Part shown: piece by piece, positions 1 to 8,275 of the stretch
Numbering within the stretch: position 1 is the stretch's first letter
Layout of the letters: the number at the start of each line of letters is the position of its first letter
DNA from: Eubacterium ruminantium
Lineage (GTDB): Bacteria; Bacillota; Clostridia; Lachnospirales; Lachnospiraceae
Reading direction: 5' to 3'
NCBI GenBank assembly: GCA_900108205.1
Contig: FNUU01000008.1
Span: forward strand, 1-64,000
Length of the DNA: 64,000 nucleotides
Notes under the pieces: model-generated
Databases searched by the model: none
The model's input: only the letters and a program-made list of their open reading frames with translations
What the model was told of the DNA's origin: nothing
Translations under genes and position numbers: made by a program

Positions 1-218
1 CGCTGGTGTACCAGTTGCATTACCAAGTGCAGAGCTGGGTAGCCAAGTCCGGATTGGATAAACGCTGAAGGCATCTAAGCGTGAAGCCAACCTCAAGATA
101 AGATATCCCACTCCCTAGAGGAGTTAAGACCCCTTGAAGACTACGAGGTTGATAGGCACCGAGTGTAAGTGTGGTAACACATTCAGCTGAGGTGTACTAA
201 TAGGTCGAGGGCTTATTC
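1..218 (+). rRNA. 23S ribosomal RNA, 3' end (partial)
   Basis: The first ~218 bases match the conserved 3' terminal domain of bacterial 23S rRNA: the segment around 40-60 (gctgggtagccaagtccgg), the stretch at 61-90 with aacgctgaaggcatctaagc, and the near-terminal actaataggtcgagggctt at about 197-215. The gene begins left of the window. The exact 3' end is judged by analogy with other Firmicutes and could be off by a few bases. Confidence 0.95.
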
Positions 219-321
219 AAAGAAAAAGAGATGAAAGCTCGAACAGAGCGACTTAAGTATGATACTTGTGATTGTCAGTGTTTGTATGAGGTTTTGAGGG
301 TACATTTAGTAACTTCAAAGT

Positions 322-392
322 AGGGGCTTGGTCAAATGGTATGATAGGGGTCTCCAAAACCTTTGGTGGGAGTTCGATTCTCTCAGCCCCTG
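322..392 (+). tRNA. tRNA-Trp (anticodon CCA)
   Basis: A cloverleaf can be folded by eye: acceptor arms aggggct (322-328) and agcccct (385-391), a four-base-pair D stem gtca/tgat, an anticodon loop ctccaaa giving CCA, and a T arm gggag-ttcgatt-ctctc. G392 would be the discriminator base. CCA is not encoded. The gene lies ~100 bases after the 23S end and directly before a terminator, so it is probably the last unit of the rRNA operon. Confidence 0.93.
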
Positions 393-404
393 TTATTTAT
401 TAAT

Positions 405-438
405 CCTTATAAACAAATATGTTTATAAGGTTTTTTTT
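405..438 (+). terminator. Intrinsic terminator of the rRNA-tRNA operon
   Basis: Perfect 10-bp arms ccttataaac (405-414) and gtttataagg (421-430), a 6-base loop and eight T. It ends the rRNA/tRNA-Trp unit. Confidence 0.9.
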
Positions 439-580
439 ATTTGTTTTTTGAACTTTTTCCTCTGCTATGAAAAGATATATTGAGAAGCAAAAAATGCATC
501 TCATAAACCTATATTTTGAGATGATCAAGCAAAAAAAGAAAGTGTTTATCATCCTGTAATTAATATGGAGCTCCTTTGTA

Positions 581-1084
581 ATGAAAGATATTACACAGTT
601 TATAAGTGACTATGGAAAGGATATTTATTCATTCTGTGTTTATTTATCCAGAAACAAGTATGATGCAGATGATCTATATCAGCAGACATTTCTTATTGCT
701 ATGGAAAAGGCAGAAATACGTGATGATGATAATCCAAAGTCTTATCTTATTTCAATAGCTGCAAATGTATGGAATAACCAGAAGAGAAAGCATTTATGGA
801 GAAAGAAAAAGGCTGATATCATCTATTATCAAGAAGAAGAGTATGACTTCATCCCTGACGGAAAGGAATCTGTTGAAGATTTAATTATTAAAAAGGATGA
901 AGCAGATCTGATTCGTTCTGCGGTTATCAGGCTGCCTGAAAAATTCAGGGTTGTTTTGCTGATGTTTTATATGGAATCAATGTCTATTGATGAAATATCA
1001 AATGCACTTGATATTCCGGAGGGAACAGTAAAAAGCAGACTGCATCAGGCTAAAAAAAAGCTAAAGGAGAGACTGAATATATGA
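581..1084 (+). CDS. RNA polymerase sigma factor, ECF (sigma-70) family
   Basis: A 167-residue ECF-type sigma factor. The N-terminal half has the sigma-2 region (DADDLYQQTFLIAMEKA, roughly residues 28-44, followed by a Trp/Lys-rich DNA-melting segment), and the C-terminal half has sigma-4 with a helix-turn-helix (SIDEISNALDIPEGTVKSRL, about residues 134-153). Length is normal for the family. A ggag sits 10 bases before the ATG. The stop codon overlaps the next start as ATGA, so the sigma factor and the membrane protein behind it are translationally coupled, the usual sigma/anti-sigma arrangement. The stimulus cannot be read from the sequence. An inverted repeat (catctca...tgagatg, 494-520) in the upstream region might be regulatory. 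Confidence 0.9.
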   Translation: MKDITQFISDYGKDIYSFCVYLSRNKYDADDLYQQTFLIAMEKAEIRDDDNPKSYLISIAANVWNNQKRKHLWRKKKADIIYYQEEEYDFIPDGKESVEDLIIKKDEADLIRSAVIRLPEKFRVVLLMFYMESMSIDEISNALDIPEGTVKSRLHQAKKKLKERLNI

Positions 1085-1932
1085 ATAATGAAAAATTAAG
1101 ATCAATGAATAAGGATTCATTTGATATTATGCTTGAAAATGCACTGATTCCTGACATTGTTCCGCCTCTTGAGCTTGAACGAGAGATAATTTTAAGATCA
1201 AAAAAGAATAAAACATGGTTTAAGGGTTTTACTAAAGCAGCGATAATAATAATTTCTATTACTGCAATTGGGTCTGCGGGTGTATATGCGGCGTCAAGGC
1301 TTGGCAAAAACAAGGATGTTCAGGTCATCGATCATGGTATTGCTGTTGGAAATTCAGAATATATCAATGAGGATGCATTAACCGAAGAAAACAAACCGGT
1401 TTCAGAGGAAATCAAGGAACAGACTGAGGGAAATGAAAATGTAAAATGGCGCAAAAAGAACGTTATTGAAACCGGTGGAAGTTATATTAATACTATGTAT
1501 TATTATGATAGCTACACAGATGCACTTGCTGATGCCGGCTTTGTTAACTGGTTTAAGATGGATTACACAGGACATGATATTACATATTCGATTACAGAAG
1601 GAAAATATGATGATTTACGCATAGAATCTGTCAGTTCATTTTTTAACTATAAAAACGGGTGTTTTTATTTATATCAGGAGATTGCAAAATCTGGGTTTGC
1701 TGATGATGCGGCGTATGTTCTTCAGTTAAAAAATACTAATAATAAAAGAGAATATGTGTCGTCAGAGAAGGAAACATATACTTTGGTGGATGAAATTAAG
1801 AAAGAAGATAATGAAGAAAGTGTTATGACTTATGTTATGATAAATTATGATGAATATTCGGGATATATTTCCTTCAAGGATCTTTCTGAGGACGAGATTC
1901 ACGAGGTGCTTGACAGTATAGTGTTGGAATAA
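1081..1932 (+). CDS. Probable membrane-anchored anti-sigma factor
   Basis: A 283-residue protein with a charged cytoplasmic N-terminus of ~50 residues, one membrane segment (about residues 52-71, TKAAIIIISITAIGSAGVYA) and an extracytoplasmic C-terminal domain of ~210 residues rich in Tyr, Asp and Glu. The start overlaps the sigma factor stop by 4 bases. The topology and the coupling fit an anti-sigma factor whose cytoplasmic part holds the sigma factor while the outer part senses something. No classic zinc-binding anti-sigma motif (HxxxCxxC) is visible, so the assignment rests on context. The outer domain is unrecognised. Confidence 0.65.
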   Translation: MNNEKLRSMNKDSFDIMLENALIPDIVPPLELEREIILRSKKNKTWFKGFTKAAIIIISITAIGSAGVYAASRLGKNKDVQVIDHGIAVGNSEYINEDALTEENKPVSEEIKEQTEGNENVKWRKKNVIETGGSYINTMYYYDSYTDALADAGFVNWFKMDYTGHDITYSITEGKYDDLRIESVSSFFNYKNGCFYLYQEIAKSGFADDAAYVLQLKNTNNKREYVSSEKETYTLVDEIKKEDNEESVMTYVMINYDEYSGYISFKDLSEDEIHEVLDSIVLE

Positions 1933-2247
1933 AAACTTAATAAAGCTATTGAATCAACAAATATTATAAACAGAAGAATTGTTCTGTTAATCAAACAGAT
2001 AGATTAATCACGGTGATATTGCATTGATTCAATCAGCGACCATGTAGACTTTTAAAGAAATATATGATATTTTTTAGGGGACCTGTTAGCGAATAATAGG
2101 GTCCCTTTTAAAATGATGTAAGAAATGTAGAAGGTAAAGGTTGTTGTGATAAAATATTGTTGTAAAAATATCAACCTAACAAGATATAATCTCAAGAGGC
2201 TTAGGTCAATAGATACAGTAAATATAAAATGTTTCAAATAACGATTT
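1933..2247. other. Intergenic region, 315 bases
   Basis: Apart from the terminator at 2077-2109 nothing convincing is seen. The short open frames on the minus strand (2052-2327, 2206-2424) have no ribosome binding site and no protein-like composition. Confidence 0.6.
2077..2109 (+). terminator. Intrinsic terminator after the sigma/anti-sigma pair
   Basis: Arms gggacc (2078-2083) and ggtccc (2100-2105) with a ~16-base loop and tttt. It lies about 145 bases after the anti-sigma stop. Confidence 0.75.
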
Positions 2248-2943
2248 ATGGAAAATATAATTATGAATATTTTTAATGAAAAAAGAACAGCTATAATATT
2301 TGATATGGACGGAACTCTGCTCGACACAGAAAAATATTATCAGAAATATTGGATGATGGCTGCTGAGGAGCTTGGATATACTATAACCAAGGAGCAGTAT
2401 CTCAGTCTCAGAAGTCTGGGACATTCATTTGCGCCGGCCAGGTTTAAGGAAATAACAGGTGATGAAGATTCATATGTTAAGATAAGAACGCGTCGTAAGG
2501 AGATTATGGAGCCGTTTATGAGGAGTATAGAGATACCTCTTAAACCATTTGCTGTGGAGGCCCTTAAAAAGCTTCATGATGCCGGTATGTTACTTGCAAT
2601 AGCAACAGCAACAAATGTTACTTTGGCTGAAGAGTATCTGAGAAGAGCCGGAATAATAGATTTTTTTGATGAAATCATATGTGCTGTTATGGTTAAAACC
2701 GGAAAACCATCGCCGGATATTTATCTTTATGCCTGCGAAAAACTTGGAATCAGTCCTTCTGATGCCTTTGCAGTTGAAGATGCTCCAAACGGTATCATTT
2801 CTGCAGGAACAGCGGGGTGCAGGACCATTATGGTTCCGGATCTGACTGAGCCCGATAACGATATCATGAAATATATAGAATTTAGAGCAGACAATCTGAT
2901 GGATGCAGCAGAATATATTCTCAATAAATCTGAATGTTTTTAG
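2248..2943 (+). CDS. HAD-superfamily hydrolase, beta-phosphoglucomutase-like
   Basis: A 231-residue HAD enzyme. Motif I is IIFDMDGTLLDTE near residue 17, with the Asp nucleophile and the second Asp as acid/base. Motif II is IATATN, the motif III Lys is in KTGKPSPDIYL, and motif IV is AVEDAPNGIISA. The alpha-helical cap inserted after motif I gives the subclass I fold of beta-phosphoglucomutase and related sugar phosphatases. Substrate cannot be told from sequence; a sugar-phosphate phosphatase or mutase is likely. Met6 (2263) is an alternative start, and neither start has a strong ribosome binding site. It appears monocistronic, with a terminator before it and a long leader region after it. 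Confidence 0.85.
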   Translation: MENIIMNIFNEKRTAIIFDMDGTLLDTEKYYQKYWMMAAEELGYTITKEQYLSLRSLGHSFAPARFKEITGDEDSYVKIRTRRKEIMEPFMRSIEIPLKPFAVEALKKLHDAGMLLAIATATNVTLAEEYLRRAGIIDFFDEIICAVMVKTGKPSPDIYLYACEKLGISPSDAFAVEDAPNGIISAGTAGCRTIMVPDLTEPDNDIMKYIEFRADNLMDAAEYILNKSECF

Positions 2944-3044
2944 AAAAAAACTTGCATTTTTGTAAAATCTTTATTATTTTAATATACGGTATTTTTTTGT
3001 TGTTATATAACTTATTTAAAGTATAAATAACATGAGTGGAACGA

Positions 3045-3119
3045 GTATCTGCTTTTACTGATAAGATACCGGAGGGACGCCGGGTCCGCAGAATTATTAA
3101 GTATAATTATGATAATTCT
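3045..3119 (+). ncRNA. Unassigned structured RNA: three adjacent hairpins
   Basis: Three compact stem-loops follow one another: GTATCT/AGATAC (3045-3050 with 3064-3069), GGAC/GTCC (3075-3078 with 3084-3087) and AGAATTAT/ATAATTCT (3090-3097 with 3112-3119). The unit ACCGG stands on both sides. A weak promoter (TTGCAT at 2952, TATTTT at 2975, 17-base spacer) lies ~70 bases upstream. The element precedes the cobalamin riboswitch by ~100 bases. I could not match it to a riboswitch family by eye. Confidence 0.35.
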
Positions 3120-3223
3120 ATACCGGTGAATTTTAACTGCATAAAATATTCAGTGCCGCAGGATTATATATAAAAACTATGGGCTATTCTGAGACTTTTG
3201 TTGCTTTTCTATTCAGGAAAACA

Positions 3224-3524
3224 GGCAGGTTATTTGGTATAGTTATTTTAGAAATTGTTATACTGGCTGCGGATAATAGGGAAACAGGTTCGAATCCTGT
3301 ACGATCTCGTCACTGTATTGAAGGAGTATTTGACATAGCGTACAAAAAATATTATAAAGCGTATAGTTATGCTAATCATAGTGCGTATGGCTGGAACATA
3401 CGATTGTGTATATGATAGAACGTATGCAGTCACTGATTTGTTATGATAAGAAGATATTTTCTATTTTTATCATTTAATTGGGAAGACCGTCAAATATGTT
3501 GATAGCTGAGCCAGGAGACCTGCT
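3224..3524 (+). promoter_or_regulatory. Cobalamin riboswitch
   Basis: The conserved core can be read in order: gcaggt (3225-3230), which pairs with acctgc (3518-3523) as P1; the segment gggaaacaggttcgaatcctgt (about 3280-3301, split here as the GGGAA box, GGTTCGAA and TCCTGT); cgtcactgta (3308-3317); gggaaga (3480-3486); and the B12 box gccaggagacctgct (3510-3524). About 160 bases of AT-rich peripheral sequence are inserted between cactgta and gggaaga, longer than usual. In this family AdoCbl or another cobalamin closes the aptamer and shuts down the genes behind it. Here it would control the CbiK/NEAT-like/ABC genes starting at 3746. Confidence 0.9.
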
Positions 3525-3745
3525 GAATATTTGGTACAGAAGATTGAATAATCTTCAGATCACGAGGAATTGGTCGTACTGTAAATACTTTGAAGTATAG
3601 TCCGCCGGAGAATAATGAGGCGGGCAAGTCTTTCAAGGTCTGTTCTTTATGGCCTGAATATGTATCTAATTCTATTCTATTCTATGATACATTTAATATT
3701 TCCAAAGGTTTTGAATATTATAAATAATTTTATGGAGGATTTATC
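3525..3745 (+). promoter_or_regulatory. Expression platform between riboswitch and first gene
   Basis: This 221-base stretch has several small hairpins: gaagatt/aatcttc (about 3539-3556), atacttt/gaagtat (about 3585-3599) and ccgcc/ggcgg (3602-3606 with 3619-3623). None is followed by a clean T run, so termination is not obvious. The AT-rich end carries the GGAGG of the lipoprotein gene. There is no gene in it. Confidence 0.45.
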
Positions 3746-4834
3746 ATGAAAAAGAAAGTATTATTTCTTGCATTAATGGTACTTACTATTTGTGCTTTTG
3801 CAGCATGTGGTAAGAAGGATGATGCAGAAAAAACAGAAGCTTCAAAGACAGAAGCCAAGACAGAAGCACCAAAGAAGACAGAGGCACCTGCAACAGAGGC
3901 ACCTACAACAGAAGCGCCAAAGACAGAGGCACCTGCAACAGAGGCTCCAAAGACTGAAGCACCTGCAAAAGAGGAAGATGAAGAGGATTATACAACAGGT
4001 GATGCATCCCTTGATAATCCTAGAAATCAGGATGAAATCGGTGAGAATGAAATTCTTATTGTAAGCTTCGGAACAAGCTATAATGATTCAAGAAGACTTA
4101 ACATCGGTGGAATTGAAGAAGCGGTTGAGAAAGCATTTCCTGATTGGAGTGTAAGACGTGCATTTACAAGTACTATCATTATTAAGCATGTAAAAGACCG
4201 TGATGGCGAAGTGATCGATAATATTGATGAAGCACTTGAAAGAGCTGTAAAGAATAATGTTAAGAAGCTGGTTGTTCAGCCAACACATCTTATGAAGGGT
4301 ATTGAATATGAAGAACTTATTGATGCAGTAGCTAAGTATTCAGATTCTTTTGAAAAAATTGTTGTAGGTGAGCCACTTCTTTCTTCTGATGAAGATTTTG
4401 AGAAGGTTGCAAAGATCGTATCCGATGACTTAAAGGATGAGAATAATGAGAAAACAGCAATCTGCTTTATGGGACATGGTACAGAGCATCAATCAAATGC
4501 ATGTTATTCAAAAATGCAGGAAACCTTCAGAGGAATGGGATTAAACAATTTTTATGTTGGTACTGTAGAAGCTGAGCCTTCTTTCCAGGATGTTATAGAT
4601 GAAGTAAAGGCAGAGGGAAAGTACGAGAACGTAATTCTTAAGCCTCTTATGGTTGTAGCAGGAGATCATGCAAATAATGATATGGCAGGAGACGAAGATG
4701 ATTCATGGATGAGCCTTTTTGCAGATGAAGGTTTTGAAGTGGAAGCTATTATAACAGGTCTTGGAATGATGCCTGAAATTCAGGAAATCTATGTAGAGCA
4801 TATCAATGCAGCTATGGAACAGATCAAAGATTGA
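3746..4834 (+). CDS. Surface lipoprotein with CbiK-type cobaltochelatase domain
   Basis: A 362-residue protein. Residues 1-21 form a lipoprotein signal peptide with lipobox AFAAC (Cys21). Residues ~30-75 are a linker built of repeated TEAP units. From about residue 101 to the end it is a CbiK-family anaerobic chelatase (sirohydrochlorin cobaltochelatase): ILIVSFGTSYNDSR at the start, His181 in QPTHLMKG, His244/His248 in MGHGTEHQSN, and His308 in AGDHANND. The active-site histidines expected for the family are therefore present. The biosynthetic enzyme is normally cytoplasmic; this copy is predicted to be tethered outside the membrane. Position behind a cobalamin riboswitch and before an ABC transporter suggests cobalt, corrinoid or other tetrapyrrole capture. 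Whether it inserts metal or only binds ligand is open. Confidence 0.88.
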   Translation: MKKKVLFLALMVLTICAFAACGKKDDAEKTEASKTEAKTEAPKKTEAPATEAPTTEAPKTEAPATEAPKTEAPAKEEDEEDYTTGDASLDNPRNQDEIGENEILIVSFGTSYNDSRRLNIGGIEEAVEKAFPDWSVRRAFTSTIIIKHVKDRDGEVIDNIDEALERAVKNNVKKLVVQPTHLMKGIEYEELIDAVAKYSDSFEKIVVGEPLLSSDEDFEKVAKIVSDDLKDENNEKTAICFMGHGTEHQSNACYSKMQETFRGMGLNNFYVGTVEAEPSFQDVIDEVKAEGKYENVILKPLMVVAGDHANNDMAGDEDDSWMSLFADEGFEVEAIITGLGMMPEIQEIYVEHINAAMEQIKD

Positions 4835-4893
4835 TGATCTGTAATAGTTTGATCATCGATATATCACATTTATATTAGTTAGGACAAATAATC

Positions 4894-5925
4894 ATGAGCT
4901 TAAAGAGATTAACCAAGAAAACGGCAGTTTTACTGGCAATGAGTATGCTTCTTACCGGTTGTGGTAAGAAGGAAGAGAATGTTAAAGAAATTACTGAGTC
5001 AGTGAAAACAGAAGCAAAGTCTACTGAAAATACTACAGCTTCTACGGATACTGAAAATACTGCAGATTCAAAGAATACTGAAAATACTTCAGATCCTGCG
5101 AATACTGATAATACTGAAAACGGAAGTACCGAAGAAAATAAGGATAAGATAGCTGACGCTTCCGAAACGGTTGAAGCAGAGAAAGTTACTGATGCAAATA
5201 TGTCTCCGATTACAGCAGATATGCTTAATGATGGAGAATATGAGATTGATGTAAATTCCAGCTCTTCAATGTTTAAGATTTCTAAGGCGATTCTTAAGGT
5301 GGCAGATGGCAAGCTTACAGTCACTATGACTATGGGTGGAAAGGGATATCTGTATATTTATAAGGGAACTCCTGAAGAAGCTGTTGCGGCAAAGGAAGAT
5401 GAGTACATTCCTTTTGCAGAGGATTCTGATGGGGCACATACATATACCTTTGATATTGATGCTCTTGACGTTGAGGTCAAATGTGCTGCTTTTAGTAAAA
5501 AGAAGGAAAAATGGTATGACAGAAGTCTGTGCTTTACCAGCAGTAAGCTTCCTGTTTCAGCATTTAAGGAAGACAGTCTCGTAACTGCCGGTACGCTTCA
5601 GCTTGCTGACGGAAAGTACGAAGTTGAATTTGGATTTGATGGCGGTTCCGGAAAGGTTTCACTTGAAAATCCTGCAGAAATGGAAGTTAAAGACGGACAG
5701 GTATCAGTAACTTTAAAATGGCTCAGCACAAATTATGATTATATGATAGTTGATGATATAAAATATGATGCGGTTGTTGATGAACAGTATTCTGTATTTA
5801 CGATTCCGGTCGCAGCATTTGATAAGAGAATCGCTGTTATAGCAGATACTACGGCTATGAGTAAGCCGCATGAGATAGCTTATTCATTCAGATTTATTTC
5901 ATCATCGATTAAAAGCCTTAACTAA
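4894..5925 (+). CDS. Lipoprotein with two NEAT-like domains, putative tetrapyrrole-binding
   Basis: A 343-residue lipoprotein (lipobox LLTGC, Cys23) with a low-complexity Ser/Thr/Asn/Glu linker to about residue 105. Two beta-rich domains follow (about 110-205 and 220-335). Both begin with DG(E/K)YE and have the same pattern of alternating strands. The second contains STNYDYMIVDD and ends in ADTTAMSKPHEIAYSFRF. I recognise this as a recurrent domain of Lachnospiraceae surface transport loci that resembles NEAT heme-binding domains; the homology is a judgement from pattern, not a search. It lies 59 bases after the chelatase lipoprotein and 62 before the binding protein, in one apparent operon. 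A role handing a tetrapyrrole to the ABC transporter is inferred. Confidence 0.6.
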   Translation: MSLKRLTKKTAVLLAMSMLLTGCGKKEENVKEITESVKTEAKSTENTTASTDTENTADSKNTENTSDPANTDNTENGSTEENKDKIADASETVEAEKVTDANMSPITADMLNDGEYEIDVNSSSSMFKISKAILKVADGKLTVTMTMGGKGYLYIYKGTPEEAVAAKEDEYIPFAEDSDGAHTYTFDIDALDVEVKCAAFSKKKEKWYDRSLCFTSSKLPVSAFKEDSLVTAGTLQLADGKYEVEFGFDGGSGKVSLENPAEMEVKDGQVSVTLKWLSTNYDYMIVDDIKYDAVVDEQYSVFTIPVAAFDKRIAVIADTTAMSKPHEIAYSFRFISSSIKSLN

Positions 5926-5987
5926 AGAAATAATTTAAAAGTGTTTTTGATACCGGTAGTAACAAAAATATAAGAGAGGATGCAGAT

Positions 5988-7184
5988 ATGAAGACATTCG
6001 GAGAATCATTCAGAAGATATATTAATCTGATTTTGCTTATGCTTTTCATGTCTGTGTCCTTTTTTGCATGCGGAAAAGCTCAGAAGACAGATAAAAAGGA
6101 AAAGACAAATGAGCTTTTCGGACATAAAATCAAAGAGAGTATGACCCTTTCTTATGCAAAGGAATACAGTGTGGATTATTATGAAGGTGGTCTTACATTG
6201 ATAAATATAGGAGAGGATAAGATTCTTCTTCTAGATGAAGGGGTGGAAAAGCCTTCAGGAGCTGAAGCAGAGGGATATATGATCCTGCAGAAACCATTTG
6301 ATAATATTTACCTTGCTTCTTCTTCGTCAATGGATTATTTTTCGGCTTTAGGAGAGCTGAATAAGGTTACCATGACCAGTACAGATATAGATGACTGGTC
6401 TTTAAATGAGGTTATTACAAGTCTGCAAAACGAAGAAATGTTATATGTTGGAAAATACAGTGCGCCGGATTATGAATATATACTGGATGAAGGATGTTCA
6501 CTTGCAATCGAAAATACCATGATATATCACAGCCCTGAAACCAAGGAGAAACTGGAAGAGCTGGGGATTCCGGTATTGGTTGAAAAATCCAGCAGGGAGG
6601 TTGATCCGCTCGGAAGACTGGAATGGATCAAGCTTTACGGACTTCTTATGGATAAAACCGAAATTGCAGAAAAGATATTTGATGATGAATGCAGTAAGCT
6701 TAATGCCATCGAAGAAAGAATAAAAAATGATGACGATAATAGCGATAAAAACCTTACTGCGGTATGTTTTTATATTACTGCCAGTGGTATTCCTTCGGTA
6801 AGGAATCCCGAAGATTATCTTACGAAGCTTGTTCGTAAGGCAGGATTTAAATATTCGATAGATAATATAAGCGGAAATGAAAATAAAACATTTATAAATA
6901 TGCAGATGGAACAGTTTTTTGCTGATTCCTGCGATACAGATGTTATGATATATAGTGCGAGCTTTGAAATAGCGCCGGCAAATATTACAGAACTGATAGA
7001 AAAAGATGAAATGCTGAAGGAATTTAAGGCTGTGGAAGAAAAAAATGTGTGGTGTTATAATATTGATATCTTCCAGAATCCTACAAAAATGGCTGAGATG
7101 ACTGAAGAATTTTATAAGATTTATGAATTTACATTAAACGGCGGAGATGAGCCGGAGCTGGTATATTTTTACAGATTGAAATAG
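5988..7184 (+). CDS. ABC transporter substrate-binding lipoprotein (BtuF/FhuD-like)
   Basis: A 398-residue lipoprotein (lipobox SFFAC, Cys28). The mature part has the layout of the type III (TroA/BtuF-like) binding proteins: an N-terminal lobe with repeated LVEK/NIYLASSSSMDYFSALG-like strands, a long connecting helix (about residues 205-245) and a C-terminal lobe ending near YKIYEF. It is followed by a FecCD permease and an ATPase of the same class. In this family the substrates are vitamin B12, heme or ferric siderophores. Riboswitch control of the locus favours a corrinoid. A gagagga ribosome binding site supports the ATG at 5988. Confidence 0.8.
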   Translation: MKTFGESFRRYINLILLMLFMSVSFFACGKAQKTDKKEKTNELFGHKIKESMTLSYAKEYSVDYYEGGLTLINIGEDKILLLDEGVEKPSGAEAEGYMILQKPFDNIYLASSSSMDYFSALGELNKVTMTSTDIDDWSLNEVITSLQNEEMLYVGKYSAPDYEYILDEGCSLAIENTMIYHSPETKEKLEELGIPVLVEKSSREVDPLGRLEWIKLYGLLMDKTEIAEKIFDDECSKLNAIEERIKNDDDNSDKNLTAVCFYITASGIPSVRNPEDYLTKLVRKAGFKYSIDNISGNENKTFINMQMEQFFADSCDTDVMIYSASFEIAPANITELIEKDEMLKEFKAVEEKNVWCYNIDIFQNPTKMAEMTEEFYKIYEFTLNGGDEPELVYFYRLK

Positions 7185-7245
7185 CCGGAAGATAAAAAGT
7201 TTTGTGTTTTTCTAAAATGTATTATTGACAGAAGAGAATTGTAAA

Positions 7246-8274
7246 ATGAGCGATATAAGAGATGAAAGACTCAATAGAATAAAAAGGTTTACAATATGCT
7301 TTATTTTACTGATTATGAGCCTTTTAGTACTTTTTGTGAAAGCAGTAAAAGCGGGAAGTATTGATATAAGCTGGAAGGATATTCTGGATTCTCTGAAGGA
7401 CAGCAGTACAGTTAAGGGAAAAATTGTTTTGAATATCAGAATGCCAAGAGTTATTGCGGCAATCCTTCTGGGAGGAGCTCTCGGAATAGCAGGTTTTCTT
7501 CTTCAGAGTTTCTTCAATAATCCTATTGCGGGTCCCTTTGTACTTGGTATTTCTTCAAGTGCAAAGCTTGCGGTTGCTATCGTTATGATAGTATTTATTG
7601 GCAGGGGAAATACTGTAGGATCATATGTGATGATACTCGCAGCTTTTATTGGAGCACTGGTTTCTATGTTTTTTATACTTCTTATTTCCGGAAGAACCAG
7701 AAATTCTGCAATTCTTATTGTATGTGGAGTAATGATAGGCTACATTTGTTCTGCAATAACTGAACTGCTGATTAATTTTGCAGCTGATTCAGATATAGTA
7801 AATCTTCACAGCTGGTCAATGGGCAGCTTTTCCGGTATAAGCTGGGAGAATATAAGAGTTATTATAGTGGTGGTACTTGCGGGAGCTGTGGCTGCATTTT
7901 TGATGTCAAAACCTATAGAGGCTTACAGCTTTGGAGAAGTGTATGCCAGAAGTATGGGTGTAAACATTAAAATGTTCAGAATGGTTATCATAATTATATC
8001 CAGCGTATTATCTGCCTGTGTCACCGCGTTTGCCGGTCCGGTTTCTTTTCTGGGAGTCGCTGTTCCGCATTTGATGAAAACCATATTTAAAAGTGCAAAA
8101 CCTGTGGTAATGATACCGGCCTGTTTCCTGGGAGGGGCTTTATTTGCGCTTTTTTCAGATCTGATGGCAAGAATACTTTTTGCCCCTACTGAGATATCGG
8201 TAAGTACGATCACATCGATTCTCGGTGCGCCGGTTATAATTATCATAATGTTGAATAGAAAAAGGAGAGCATAA
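7246..8274 (+). CDS. FecCD/BtuC-family ABC transporter permease
   Basis: A 342-residue polytopic membrane protein with about ten hydrophobic segments. Family landmarks are RMPRVIAAILLGGALGIAG (about residues 65-83), NPIAGPFVLGIS and the loop VSFLGVAVPHLMK near residue 265, which contacts the ATPase. I chose the ATG at 7246, preceded by agaagaga, over the TTG at 7225, which lacks a binding site and adds only seven residues. It works with the binding protein upstream and the ATPase at 8276, which begins two bases after this gene ends. Confidence 0.9.
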   Translation: MSDIRDERLNRIKRFTICFILLIMSLLVLFVKAVKAGSIDISWKDILDSLKDSSTVKGKIVLNIRMPRVIAAILLGGALGIAGFLLQSFFNNPIAGPFVLGISSSAKLAVAIVMIVFIGRGNTVGSYVMILAAFIGALVSMFFILLISGRTRNSAILIVCGVMIGYICSAITELLINFAADSDIVNLHSWSMGSFSGISWENIRVIIVVVLAGAVAAFLMSKPIEAYSFGEVYARSMGVNIKMFRMVIIIISSVLSACVTAFAGPVSFLGVAVPHLMKTIFKSAKPVVMIPACFLGGALFALFSDLMARILFAPTEISVSTITSILGAPVIIIIMLNRKRRA

Positions 8275-8275
8275 A

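Noticed and set aside
3070..3090. Resemblance to a cyclic di-GMP riboswitch (gggacgc)
   Set aside because: The flanking GCAAA and the second hairpin of the GEMM family are missing.
3179..3415. 78-residue open frame in the leader
   Set aside because: It runs through conserved riboswitch core sequence, has no ribosome binding site, and its protein has no recognisable composition.
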